A DNA stretch of 64,000 nt, taken from the NCBI GenBank assembly GCA_032334055.1, contig JAUOZS010000001.1, forward strand, positions 2,826,501-2,890,500, written 5' to 3'. Position numbers and translations under genes: made by a program. This DNA is from Selenomonadales bacterium 4137-cl. GTDB lineage: Bacteria > Bacillota > Negativicutes > Sporomusales > UBA7701. How positions within the stretch are numbered: position 1 is the stretch's first letter; each line of letters begins with the position of its first letter. The notes beneath the pieces were generated by a model. The model saw nothing but the letters and a program-made list of their open reading frames with translations, was not told where the DNA came from and did no database searches. Of this stretch, positions 26,918 to 35,261 are shown in pieces.

Positions 26918-27727
26918 ATGGAGAAGCTTATCATCACCGTCGCGCCCACCGGCAACGTCCCCACCCGCGAGATGACGCCCCACGTACCGCTCACGCCGGA
27001 GGATATCGCCAACGACGCGCTCGAGTGCTACCGGGCAGGGGCCTCGGTATGCCATATCCACGCTCGTGACGCCGAGGGCAAGCCGACCCACCTGCGCGGC
27101 AGCTTCGAGGCGATCATAAAGGCGATCGACGCCACCGGCTGCCCGATCATCCGCCAGATTTCGACGGGCGCCCGGGCCGGAAAAACGCTGGAGGACCGGG
27201 CGCAGCCGCTGGAGCTTAACCCTGCGTCAGCCAGCCTGTCGACAGGGTCGTCGAACTTCCCCCATTCGGCCAATGTCAACGATCCTCCGTTGGTCCGCTT
27301 CCTGGCCAAGACGATGCTGGAACGGAACATCAAGCCGGAAATCGAGGTTTTCGATACCGCCATGATCCACAACGCCCTTGAGCTGAAGAAGGAAGGGCTG
27401 CTGAAGGACCCGCTGCAGTTCAACCTGGTGATGGGCGTGAAAGGCTCGCAGCCGGCGACTGCCAAACAGCTCTTCCACCTCGTCGAATGTCTGCCTCCGG
27501 GCTGCGTGTGGTCGGTATCCGCCATCGGCCCGGCCCACGTGCCGCTGTCGACCGTCGCCATTGCGCTGGGAGGCCACGTGCGGGTGGGACTGGAGGACAA
27601 CGTCTACTATTCGAAAGGCGTCCTCGCCACCAACCTGGCGCTGGTCAAGCGGATCGCGGACATCGCCAGGGCATTCGGCCGGGAGATCGCGACCCCGGAG
27701 GACGCGAAGCTGATACTGGGGCTGTAA
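26918..27727 (+). CDS. BKACE family beta-keto acid cleavage enzyme (3-keto-5-aminohexanoate cleavage type)
   Basis: 269 aa TIM barrel of the former DUF849 family. The zinc-binding HIHARD motif (ASVCHIHARDAEGKPT, residues 42-57), an early Glu in TREMTPHVPLTPEDIA and the late GGHVRVGLEDNVYY are characteristic. BKACE enzymes condense a beta-keto acid with acetyl-CoA and release acetoacetate plus a CoA thioester; the founding member acts in lysine fermentation. No other lysine-fermentation gene is present here, so the keto acid may differ. It starts 22 bp after the aminotransferase gene. Confidence 0.88.
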   Translation: MEKLIITVAPTGNVPTREMTPHVPLTPEDIANDALECYRAGASVCHIHARDAEGKPTHLRGSFEAIIKAIDATGCPIIRQISTGARAGKTLEDRAQPLELNPASASLSTGSSNFPHSANVNDPPLVRFLAKTMLERNIKPEIEVFDTAMIHNALELKKEGLLKDPLQFNLVMGVKGSQPATAKQLFHLVECLPPGCVWSVSAIGPAHVPLSTVAIALGGHVRVGLEDNVYYSKGVLATNLALVKRIADIARAFGREIATPEDAKLILGL

Positions 27728-27795
27728 AGCGGCGACCGCAAATATACGCACAGACAACGGGAAGAGAGAAAAACACATCTGATATGGCTACAGAA

Positions 27796-27834
27796 AAGAG
27801 GCCGCCCGCGATTGCCGGACGGCCTCTTCGTTTT
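27796..27834. terminator. Bidirectional terminator between BKACE and rpiR
   Basis: AAGAGGCCG (27796-27804) pairs with CGGCCTCTT (27820-27828), followed by CGTTTT on the plus strand and by TTTTC on the minus strand. It separates the convergent genes. Confidence 0.82.
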
Positions 27835-27840
27835 GGGGAT

Positions 27841-28686
27841 TCAATCTTTGTGGTAAATGTTCTGCTTCCGCCAGATGGTCTCGAATTCGGCGAGGGTCTG
27901 CCTGGTCTGCTTGGGACGTTCCGTGCCCACGGCGACGATGAGGGCGTTGATGAGCGACAGCGGCGCCACGAAGGAATCGATGAAGGTGGACATGTCGCGT
28001 TTGGCGAGCAGGACGATGTCGCTGTATTTACCCAGCGCCGAGGTGTGGTCGTCGGTGATGGCGATGGTGCGGGCCCCTTTCTCGCGGCAGAAGCTCATGC
28101 CCTCGACGGTCTGGCGGGTGTAGCGGCGGAAGGAGATGCCGATGACCAGATCGTCGGGGCCGACGCTGGCCAGATCCTCGAACAGGGTGTCGGCCTTGGT
28201 TATCAGCATGCTGTTCTTGAGCAGTATCTGGAGGTAAAAATGTAGAAAGGTACCCAGCGACGCCGCGCTTCTCAGGGCGACGATATAGATGTGCTTGGCG
28301 CGGATCATACTTTTGACCGCTTCGAGAAAGCTGGTCAGGTCAAGCTCCTCGAGAGTGAGCTTGATGTTGGCGATGTCGTGTTCCATCACGTCCTTGAGAA
28401 TGGAGCCCTGCGGGGTCTTCAGGGAAAACTCGAGGCGCTCGACGGTGGTGATCCGGTCCCGCACCATTTCGCTCATCGCCTTGACCAACTGCGGGTAACC
28501 GTCGTAGCCAAGAACGACGGCGAACCGGACCACGGTGGCCTCGCTCACGCCGACCTCCCTTGACAACTGCTTGGCGGTCTGAAAAACCGCCTTGTCGTAA
28601 TTGTTGGATATGTACTCGGCGATTTTCTTTTGTTTCGGACTCATCTCAAAAAAATGTTCCTGGATTCTTTTGCCCAACTGCGGCAT
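27841..28686 (-). CDS. MurR/RpiR family transcriptional regulator
   Basis: 281 aa: N-terminal HTH_6 domain (QKKIAEYISNNYDKAVFQTAKQLSREVGVSEATVVRFAVVLGYDGYPQLVKAM) and a C-terminal SIS sugar-phosphate-isomerase-like domain (about residues 125-260: HIYIVALRSAASLG ... DLVIGISFRRYTRQTVEGMSFCREKGARTIAITDD). SIS domains in this family sense phosphosugars, but relatives in amino-acid loci respond to other metabolites. It is convergent with the aminotransferase-BKACE operon; the palindrome at 25451-25476 is its most likely target. Confidence 0.9.
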   Translation of the reverse strand: MPQLGKRIQEHFFEMSPKQKKIAEYISNNYDKAVFQTAKQLSREVGVSEATVVRFAVVLGYDGYPQLVKAMSEMVRDRITTVERLEFSLKTPQGSILKDVMEHDIANIKLTLEELDLTSFLEAVKSMIRAKHIYIVALRSAASLGTFLHFYLQILLKNSMLITKADTLFEDLASVGPDDLVIGISFRRYTRQTVEGMSFCREKGARTIAITDDHTSALGKYSDIVLLAKRDMSTFIDSFVAPLSLINALIVAVGTERPKQTRQTLAEFETIWRKQNIYHKD

Positions 28687-28807
28687 GAAAGGTGCCCCTC
28701 CGACAAAGTGAAATGTGTTTCGACTCGCAAATTCCGCATAGAAAGAAATGCTTCATTAATTATAACACATGACGGGAGGTTGGAGAATATCTTGCGTCTT
28801 CACCCGG

Positions 28808-30286
28808 TCAGGAGGCTTTGTAGAGCGCGAACCAGAACCTGACTCCTCCCGCGACGTTCTCCACCCCGTAGGCGTTGCCGTGCAATTCCTGGATGGCCCG
28901 CACGATCGACAGCCCCAACCCGTGTCCGCCGAGTTCCCTGGTCCTCGCCTTATCCGCTTTGTAAAAACTTTGCCACAGATCGCCAAGGCTTTCCTGGGGT
29001 ATGTGACCGCCGGTATTATACACATTCACCCTGGCACGGTCTCCCGCGGCTTCGGCCGTGATTTTGACGAGACGCGCCCCGGCGGCGTGAGTAATGGCGT
29101 TGTTGAGCATGTTCGTGATCACCTGCTCGATCCGCAGGATGTCGCCGTTGACCATCAGCGAGGACGGCCGCTCGATCCGCAGGGTGATATCCTTCTCGTA
29201 GAGGATGGCGCGGTATTTTAACGCAATCTCGTCAAGCAGCAGCGATAAATCGAAGTCCGTCCGTTCCAGCCGGAAGTATCCCGACTCGATCTGCGACAGG
29301 TCGAGCAGACCGTTGACCAGTTTAGCCATTTTTTCGGCCTCGTCGGCGATCACCGCGCAATAATATTCCTTGTCGGCCTTGTCGCGGACCACGTTTTCCC
29401 TAAGCCCTTCCGCGTACCCGAGGATTAGGGAGATCGGCGTCTTCAGTTCGTGGGAGACGTTGGATACGAAGCTCCTGCGCAGCTTGTCCAGGTTTCGTTC
29501 TTTTTCCACGTCGGCGGCAAGTTGTCTGTTCTTTTCATTTAGCGCGGCGATCGCTTTGCTGAGCTGGCTGGACAGATTGTTGACGCTTTTGCCGAGGCGG
29601 CCCACTTCGTCGTCGCCGTCGATGTGGCACCATTGGGAGAAATCGAGCCGGGAGATACTTGCCGCCACGTTGCTGAGGTCCCGCAACGGCACGGTGAAAC
29701 GCCGCGCGAAAAAGTATGCCCAGGTGCAGCCGGCCAGGATGGCCAGCAGGCCGGAAAAGGCCATGAACCTGTTGGCGTAGGCGGCGCTTTCCGTCACGGC
29801 GGCCAGAGGGAGTCTGATGACCAGGACATCGCCGCCGCTCAGCCGGCGCCTAAGGAGCATGAACCGGACATTGAGCCCTTGATCGTTCTGGGATTCGAGC
29901 ACCGAATTGCCGTCGATGTCCTCGCGGGCGATTATCGTTATCGCCGGGGGCGGCGGCTTGTCCATGGCGCCGGCGCGGGGAGGAATCGCGGCAACCTGCC
30001 GGTTGGCCAGGCGCTCGAAAGAGCTATATTTGAGATAACCGTCGCTGTCGGTGATGATGATGCCGGCACCGATTTGGTTGGCGATGCGCTCGAGCTCCAA
30101 CGCGATGTTCTTGTCGCCGGCTCGGTAAAGGGCGTCGATCGCCAGGGCGCTGTCGATCAGGGCGCTTTTTTTGTTGCGCGTGTAGAAGCCTTCCAGGAAC
30201 AGGGCGCTCAGGCACCAGGCGGCGAGCACGAAAAAGACGAGCAGAAAGCTGATATTCAGGAACAGCTTTGTTCTGATGGAAATCAT
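28808..30286 (-). CDS. Membrane sensor histidine kinase with HAMP
   Basis: 492 aa. Two membrane helices (residues 8-30 and about 170-190) frame a periplasmic sensor of roughly 135 residues; HAMP follows (RRFTVPLRDLSNVAASISRLDFSQW), then a coiled coil, the H-box (FVSNVSHELKTPISLILGYAEGL) and ATPase boxes (NMLNNAITHAAGARLV, GGHGLGLSIVRAIQELHG). The start at 30286 forms an ATGA overlap with the response regulator stop codon. The pair is divergent from the second MacAB-like locus and probably regulates it. Confidence 0.92.
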   Translation of the reverse strand: MISIRTKLFLNISFLLVFFVLAAWCLSALFLEGFYTRNKKSALIDSALAIDALYRAGDKNIALELERIANQIGAGIIITDSDGYLKYSSFERLANRQVAAIPPRAGAMDKPPPPAITIIAREDIDGNSVLESQNDQGLNVRFMLLRRRLSGGDVLVIRLPLAAVTESAAYANRFMAFSGLLAILAGCTWAYFFARRFTVPLRDLSNVAASISRLDFSQWCHIDGDDEVGRLGKSVNNLSSQLSKAIAALNEKNRQLAADVEKERNLDKLRRSFVSNVSHELKTPISLILGYAEGLRENVVRDKADKEYYCAVIADEAEKMAKLVNGLLDLSQIESGYFRLERTDFDLSLLLDEIALKYRAILYEKDITLRIERPSSLMVNGDILRIEQVITNMLNNAITHAAGARLVKITAEAAGDRARVNVYNTGGHIPQESLGDLWQSFYKADKARTRELGGHGLGLSIVRAIQELHGNAYGVENVAGGVRFWFALYKAS

Positions 30287-30954
30287 TGCTCGCCCCCGAA
30301 CCGGTAGCCGTACCCTCTGATCGTCTGAATAAGGTGGCTTCTCGTGCCAATTTTCGTTCGCACTCGGTTGATGTGGGTGTCGACAGTGCGCAGGTCGCCG
30401 AAATAATCGTAATCCCAAACGCTGTTGAGGATCTGCTCCCGGCTTAACGCCCGCCCCTTGTTGCCGGCGAGATAGACGAGCAGTTCGTATTCCTTGGGGC
30501 TGAACTCCAGCCGGCAACCGTCGACGGTTACGACGCGGGCGTCGGGGTCGATCTCAAGCCCGTCGCAGGAAAGCTGCCGGGCATTTTCATCCCCGGCGCG
30601 GCGAAAAATGGCGTTTACCCGCGCGGTGAGCACCCTGGGGCTGAAAGGCTTGGTTATGTATTCGTCGGCGCCGATTTCGAAACCGAAAAGTTGATCAACC
30701 TCCTCCCCTTTCGCGGTCAGCATGATGACGGGGATGCCGGACAGCTTCCGGATTTCACGGCAGACCGTCCAGCCGTCGTAGCCCGGCATCATGACGTCGA
30801 GAATGGCCAGATCGACCTTGTCCCGGCGGAATTTCTCAATAGCGTCCCGTCCGTCGCCTGCCTCGATGACGGTGTAGCCTTCGCGGAGAAGATAATCGGC
30901 GATCAATTTCCGCATCCGCTGCTCGTCGTCGGCGATGAGTATCGCTTTGCGCAT
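30283..30954 (-). CDS. OmpR/PhoB-family response regulator
   Basis: 223 aa: receiver (IADDEQRM acidic pair, Asp in LAILDVMMPGYDG at about residue 53, Thr in MLTAKGE, Lys in EYITKPFSP) and winged helix (FSPKEYELLVYLAGNKGRALSREQILNSVWDYDYFGDLRTVDTHINRVRTKIG). First gene of a kinase-regulator operon; its start lies 176 bp from the divergent adaptor gene. Direct repeats at 31056-31073 with an 11-bp period are its likely binding site. Confidence 0.93.
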   Translation of the reverse strand: MRKAILIADDEQRMRKLIADYLLREGYTVIEAGDGRDAIEKFRRDKVDLAILDVMMPGYDGWTVCREIRKLSGIPVIMLTAKGEEVDQLFGFEIGADEYITKPFSPRVLTARVNAIFRRAGDENARQLSCDGLEIDPDARVVTVDGCRLEFSPKEYELLVYLAGNKGRALSREQILNSVWDYDYFGDLRTVDTHINRVRTKIGTRSHLIQTIRGYGYRFGGEQ

Positions 30955-31055
30955 GGGTAGTCTCCTTGCTATCGCTGCTGATTCTAGCTTTAGGATACAT
31001 CATCGGCAGCCTCTGCCGCCCCTTTCCAAGGAAATTATAAGAAAACGACAATCTC

Positions 31056-31089
31056 CTGTGACAAGACTGTAACAATCGGCAGGCATAAT
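31056..31089 (+). promoter_or_regulatory. Activator-type promoter with 11-bp-spaced direct repeats
   Basis: CTGTGAC (31056-31062) and CTGTAAC (31067-31073) repeat with an 11-bp period, as OmpR-family regulators require. A -10 box CATAAT follows at 31084-31089. The repeats occupy the -35 region, where no good hexamer exists, suggesting activation by the adjacent response regulator. Confidence 0.55.
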
Positions 31090-31130
31090 AGAGAATGTCA
31101 GGATGAATTTCCACAGGAGAGGTTTGACAT

Positions 31131-32207
31131 ATGCAGACAATGACAACGACTTTCCGGCGCTACAGGTGGTGGCTGGCGGGCCTGCTCGCCCTGGCTGCCG
31201 CCGCGGCGGGCGGCGCGTTCTATTATCAGAAGAGCTCCACCCCCGTCGCCGCCGTCACCACGGCCGTGGTCGAACGGGGCGACATCCGGTCGGTGGTGGC
31301 GGCCACCGGCACCCTTAAGGCTTTGAATTCGGTTGACATCAGTTCGCGGGTGACGGGACTGATCAGCGAGGTCAAGGTCAAGGAGAACGACCTTGTCAAA
31401 GCCGGCCAGGTGCTGGCGATCCTCGACGATACGAGCGTCCGGGCGCAGGTCGAGCAGTACCGCGCCCAGGCGGCCAATTACGCCGCCGTCTACGAACGGA
31501 GCAGAAAGCTGTACGCCATCGGCGGTGAATCGGCCCAGCAGCTCGATTCGGACCGGACCAACCACCTTGTGGCGAAGGCCAATTACGAAAATTTCGTCAC
31601 CCAGCTCGGTTATTACGTGATAACCTCGCCGATCGACGGCATGGTGGTCGGCACGCCCACCCCGGCCGGCCAGACGGTCGTGCAGGGCATCTCGGCCGCC
31701 CAGGTGCTTATGACGATCGCCGATCTGGCCAAGATGGAGATCAAGGTTCTCGTGGATGAGACGGACATTGGCAAAATCAAGGCGGGCCAGCAGGTCTCCT
31801 TCACCGTCGACGCCTACGCCGACAAAACCTTCACCGGGAAGGTTACCAGTATTTCGCGCAGCGCCACAACCTCGTCGAACGTCATCTACTATCCGGTGTA
31901 TGTAGCGGTCAACACGCCCCAGGACCTGCTCTTCCCCACGATGACCGCCAGGGTGGCCATCAATGTCGGCGAAAGCAAAAACGTCCTCGTCGTGCCTTTG
32001 TCCGCCGTCAAGGAAGAGAAAGGCGAAAAATACGTGCAGGTCATGGCCGGCGGCCAAGAGCTGAGCAAAACCGTCCAGGCCGGCCTGAGCGGCGACGAAA
32101 ATATCGAAATAGTAAGCGGGCTCAGCGAAGGCGAGCAGGTCGTATTACCGACCGAGAAGCCGCGCACGACAAGCAGCAAGAACCAAGGGCCGCCGCCGCC
32201 CTTCTAA
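31131..32207 (+). CDS. MacA-like periplasmic adaptor, second copy
   Basis: 358 aa. A membrane anchor (WWLAGLLALAAAAAGGAFYYQ), lipoyl halves (VAATGTLKALNSVDISSRVTGLISEVKVKENDLVKAGQVLAILDD and YVITSPIDGMVVGTPTPAGQTV), a hairpin and a barrel domain, closely paralleling the adaptor at 10289-11362. The C-terminus ends in a Pro-rich tail. It would serve the permease at 32514-33731, but the ATPase between them is decayed. AGGAGAGG lies 9 nt upstream. Confidence 0.9.
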   Translation: MQTMTTTFRRYRWWLAGLLALAAAAAGGAFYYQKSSTPVAAVTTAVVERGDIRSVVAATGTLKALNSVDISSRVTGLISEVKVKENDLVKAGQVLAILDDTSVRAQVEQYRAQAANYAAVYERSRKLYAIGGESAQQLDSDRTNHLVAKANYENFVTQLGYYVITSPIDGMVVGTPTPAGQTVVQGISAAQVLMTIADLAKMEIKVLVDETDIGKIKAGQQVSFTVDAYADKTFTGKVTSISRSATTSSNVIYYPVYVAVNTPQDLLFPTMTARVAINVGESKNVLVVPLSAVKEEKGEKYVQVMAGGQELSKTVQAGLSGDENIEIVSGLSEGEQVVLPTEKPRTTSSKNQGPPPPF

Positions 32208-32226
32208 CCCGGAGCAGGATGACGCC

Positions 32227-32512
32227 ATGGCTAGCGCTTTGTCGAAACTTCAACCTGCTGCTCCGCATGTCGGCCCTTCACAATGTCGCGCTGCCGATGG
32301 TGTACGCCGAGATGGAGCTGAAGGCCGCCAGGAAAAAGCTGCGCAGCACCTCGACACCAGATAAATCATGGAGGTATTCTTCCGGCTGAACGCCCAGGGA
32401 CGGACGGTCATTATCGTCACCCGCGAACACGATATCGCCGCCTATGCCCACCGGATAATCCAGGTCAAGGACGGCCTGGTCGCGGGCGACGAAACCGGGG
32501 AGGAGGTGGAGA
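32227..32512 (+). pseudogene. Decayed MacB-type ABC ATPase
   Basis: Two fragments match the intact ATPase at 11380-12072. The first reads FNLLLRMSALHNVALPMVYAEMELKAARKKL, aligning with that protein from the Q-loop on. A jump of roughly 70 residues then leads to HLDTR, a TAA stop (32362-32364), and MEVFFRLNAQGRTVIIVTREHDIAAYAHRIIQVKDGLVAGDE. The N-terminus with Walker A, the LSGGQ signature and Walker B are all missing, and the two parts are in different frames. No functional ATPase can be made. It keeps the original spacing to the permease gene, whose ribosome site lies at its end. Confidence 0.88.
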
Positions 32513-32513
32513 A

Positions 32514-33731
32514 ATGCTCTGGGAAAGCATCCTTATTGCCCTCGAGGGGCTGAAGGCGAACAAGCTCCGCTCCCTCCTCACCATGCTGGGGATTATCATC
32601 GGCGTCTCAGCCGTGATAACGATGGTGTCGCTCGGCCTCGGCATGCAGCAGAAGGTGCAGAGTTCGATCGCCAGTCTGGGCAGCAGCCTGCTCGTCATAA
32701 CGCCGGGGGCGGCCCAAGCGCCCGGCAGCGTCAGGATGGCGTCAGGCTCCAACATCACGCTGACCAACCAGGACGCCAAAGCCATCGCCCGCGAGATCGG
32801 CGGCATCAGATACATCGCGCCCTCGGTCGCCGATTCCTACCAGGTCGTTTTCGGCAATCAGAATTGGAAGACCAAGGTCCAGGGCACGACCGGCGAATTC
32901 CTCGCCGTTCGCAGCTACAAAATCGCCGCCGGCAAGTTCTTCGCCAGCGGCGACGAGAGTACTCGCGCCCGGGTCGCAGTCCTCGGGCAGACGGTGGCCG
33001 CCAACCTGTTCGGCAGCGCCAGTCCTGTCGGCAAGACTATCCGCATCGCCCAGGCCCCGTTCCGGGTGATCGGCGTGCTGGCGAGCAAAGGCCAGTCATC
33101 GATGGGCCAGGATCAGGACGATATCGTGCTCGTGCCGCTGACGACCGCGCAGGAACGCCTGCTGGGCATAACCTACCTGCATAACATCAGCGTGCAGGTG
33201 GAAAGCGACAAGGTGCTCGACAAGGCGCAGGCGGCCATAACCACCCTGCTGCGGACGCGCCACCGCCTGCCGGCCGGTGCGGAGGACGATTTCACCGTAC
33301 GCAACCTGGCCGCCCTTATGAGCACGATGCAGGAAACCACCGGCAACATCACCGCTTTCCTCGGCGGCATCGCCGCCATATCCCTCGTCGTCGGCGGTAT
33401 CGGCATAATGAATATCATGCTCGTCTCGGTGACCGAGCGAACGCGGGAAATCGGCATCCGCAAAGCCCTGGGCGCCACCTTCGCCAATATCCTCATGCAG
33501 TTCCTCATCGAGGCGGTCGTCATCAGTGTATCCGGCGGCCTGACCGGCATCCTCCTGGGCGTGGCCGGGGCGAAGGTGGTCTCGGGTTTCGCCGGCTGGA
33601 ACGCGGTAATCTCCTGGGGGGCGATCATGGCAGCGTTTGGCGTGTCGGTGTCGATCGGCCTCTTCTTCGGCCTGTACCCGGCCCGCAAGGCGGCGCTGCT
33701 CGACCCGATCGAGGCGCTCAGATACGAATAG
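32514..33731 (+). CDS. MacB-type ABC permease (FtsX domain), second copy
   Basis: 405 aa, intact and strongly similar in pattern to the permease at 12066-13280: first helix [23 protein letters not shown], periplasmic domain, and [34 protein letters not shown] near the three C-terminal helices. Its own ATPase is a pseudogene, so activity would need an ATPase in trans, for example the product of 11380-12072 (inference), or the permease is itself on the way to loss. GGGGAGGAGG lies 8 nt upstream of the ATG. Confidence 0.92.
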   Translation: MLWESILIALEGLKANKLRSLLTMLGIIIGVSAVITMVSLGLGMQQKVQSSIASLGSSLLVITPGAAQAPGSVRMASGSNITLTNQDAKAIAREIGGIRYIAPSVADSYQVVFGNQNWKTKVQGTTGEFLAVRSYKIAAGKFFASGDESTRARVAVLGQTVAANLFGSASPVGKTIRIAQAPFRVIGVLASKGQSSMGQDQDDIVLVPLTTAQERLLGITYLHNISVQVESDKVLDKAQAAITTLLRTRHRLPAGAEDDFTVRNLAALMSTMQETTGNITAFLGGIAAISLVVGGIGIMNIMLVSVTERTREIGIRKALGATFANILMQFLIEAVVISVSGGLTGILLGVAGAKVVSGFAGWNAVISWGAIMAAFGVSVSIGLFFGLYPARKAALLDPIEALRYE

Positions 33732-33752
33732 ACAACCCAGGGAGGGGAATCC

Positions 33753-33815
33753 GTGAAATCGTTTTATCGGCCTCTGGCCAGATTGTCGGCGCTGAATAAC
33801 AACCGGTACTCATAA
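33753..33815 (+). pseudogene. 20-codon stub after the permease, possible truncated outer-membrane gene
   Basis: GGGAGGGG precedes a GTG start by a few bases and the frame reads MKSFYRPLARLSALNNNRYS before a TAA. The first 14 residues look like the start of a signal peptide. In the intact paralogous cluster a TolC gene is present, so this may be the remnant of an outer-membrane gene cut within its leader. The end overlaps the stop codon of the convergent MBL gene. Weak evidence: it is too short for a homology call. Confidence 0.35.
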
Positions 33816-34580
33816 AGTCATTTCCTGAAGTTCATCCCAGAGGACGGCCAGCGGCGGCAAGCTGTTCTGATATTTCTCGATATCCCGCCTTACCAGCCGC
33901 CGAAACCCCTTATCCCTGTCGACGAACGGGATATGGTATACGACTACCCTTGCCGGCTTTACAGCTTGGGCAAGCACTTCGCGGCCCTCGGCCAAGTTGA
34001 TGAACAGCGGGTTTACAAACGCCGTTTCGATTGTTTCCCCCGCGAGCATCCGGGCGAAATACGCGGCGTCGTAGTCGCCGTCGCCGATGATGAATACCTT
34101 CCGCCCGGCGAAGTCGAGCAGGTAACAAAAATTCTCGATCTCGGCGTATTGCTTGCCCGCATGATGTGACCGGAATACCGTCAGGGAAATGTCCTCCTGA
34201 AGCGGAATCGTCTCCCTGACCCCGAGCGGAAGGTCGAGCAGCCAGGTCCGTTCCGCCCGGCGCAGGGCCGCCTGCCGCAGCGAAACAAGGTCCGCCGTCT
34301 GGCGGTCCGGCATAAGCAACCCTTTTACCCGATTGTTTTCGAGGAACGCTTCCGTGCACCAGGCGGTAAAATGGTCGGGGTGGCAATGGGTGAATAAAAC
34401 GTAGTCGATATTCCGGAACAACGGACCACCGCCCGCCAGCAGTTCGGCGAGCAACCGTTCCGACAACCCGCTGAACATGCCCGGCGCGCTCTCATGGATA
34501 CCGTCCAGCAACAGTTTTGTGTTCTTATAACGCAGCAATATTCCCGCGTTGGCGAGTAACGTAACCTTCAGGTCGTTCAT
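33810..34580 (-). CDS. Metallo-beta-lactamase-fold hydrolase
   Basis: 256 aa. The metal motif appears as FTHCHPDHFTAW (HxHxDH pattern with Cys in the second position: H-C-H-P-D-H), with RSHHAG and VIIGDGDYDAAYFARML further on. This is the UlaG/RomA-like side of the MBL superfamily rather than a beta-lactamase. Substrate unknown. The start at 34580 (MNDLKVTLLANAG) has a five-G ribosome site; the ATG at 34601 does not. No operon partner. Confidence 0.82.
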   Translation of the reverse strand: MNDLKVTLLANAGILLRYKNTKLLLDGIHESAPGMFSGLSERLLAELLAGGGPLFRNIDYVLFTHCHPDHFTAWCTEAFLENNRVKGLLMPDRQTADLVSLRQAALRRAERTWLLDLPLGVRETIPLQEDISLTVFRSHHAGKQYAEIENFCYLLDFAGRKVFIIGDGDYDAAYFARMLAGETIETAFVNPLFINLAEGREVLAQAVKPARVVVYHIPFVDRDKGFRRLVRRDIEKYQNSLPPLAVLWDELQEMTL

Positions 34581-34767
34581 CGATAACCCCCACACAAACA
34601 ATAACGCGGCGCCCCCTTGCGGATGCCGCGCAATATTTCCGCCGGTAAAAAGCGCCTTCCGGCCACCGGTAACGCTGTTCCCTTCGGGCTACGAAAACCA
34701 ATTATTATGTAAAAGACCGCGTCATCCGCTCGGTCAGAAACGTTCCGGCATCAGTCGGACCGCTCCC

Positions 34768-34787
34768 GATTTGAATATATTCAAATC
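34768..34787. repeat. Perfect 20-bp palindrome
   Basis: GATTTGAATA directly followed by its reverse complement TATTCAAATC. Suits a dimeric repressor. No regulator gene is adjacent, and the nearest start codon on either strand is about 190 bp away (MBL gene on the minus strand). Confidence 0.5.
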
Positions 34788-34847
34788 ATGCATCAAGGTA
34801 GCTATCAATGTTAAGTTCCATCACCCTATCAACAAGCATTCCAAATT

Positions 34848-34879
34848 AAGAAAGAGGAGTTTCGAACCCCTCTTTCTTT
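34848..34879. terminator. Bidirectional-type terminator hairpin
   Basis: AAGAAAGAGG pairs with CCTCTTTCTT around an 11-nt loop, with purine and pyrimidine tracts supplying A and T runs on both strands. On the minus strand it follows the small ORF at 34976-35185. Confidence 0.65.
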
Positions 34880-34975
34880 GGCGTTGCTGCCAAGCCCAAG
34901 CAAGCTCCACATTCGCGGTTGGTGCCGGGCTTTTAAGTTTTGATAATGTTTGATCCGTCAGGCTGAATGCTTCCC

Positions 34976-35185
34976 TCAAGGATTTTGGCATTTTACACGG
35001 CTGCGAACAGTCGCGCCTTGTGCCGGCTCGCCACTACCGGGCGGCTGCTTCAGCTTTTCTTCCGCCAAACTAAGCGCGAGGTCATTATAAAGACGAAACA
35101 GTTGAACAATCATTGCCTCCATTGTGCAAATTCTTTTTTCAAGTTTTGCGATCTCGGCGAGATTTCCCTCTTCGGGGGTTTCCAT
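34976..35185 (-). CDS. Small hypothetical protein with a coiled coil
   Basis: 69 aa that I do not recognise. Residues 8-48 form an amphipathic helix (LAEIAKLEKRICTMEAMIVQLFRLYNDLALSLAEEKLK) likely to form a coiled coil; the tail is Pro/Gly-rich. GGGAGGG lies 7 nt before the ATG, which supports translation. It is followed by a terminator hairpin. It lies downstream of the C1 island on the same strand, 77 bp after the small HdrA-like gene, and may be the last gene of that unit. Confidence 0.55.
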   Translation of the reverse strand: METPEEGNLAEIAKLEKRICTMEAMIVQLFRLYNDLALSLAEEKLKQPPGSGEPAQGATVRSRVKCQNP

Positions 35186-35261
35186 ATTAATCCCTCCCGC
35201 ATCCCATAAACCACATTACCGTTCTTGGCGACCCCAGGATAGGTTTTAGCTACTGCACCGG

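Larger units (their letters stand above)
34581..34975. other. Intergenic region with a 20-bp palindrome and a terminator
   Basis: 395 bp without a gene. It contains the perfect palindrome at 34768-34787 and the hairpin at 34848-34879. The rest shows no reading frame I can defend. Confidence 0.55.

Noticed and set aside
30287..30517. N-terminal extension of the second histidine kinase
   Set aside because: It is the response regulator gene read in another frame; ATG 30286 gives the classical ATGA overlap and a proper membrane helix.
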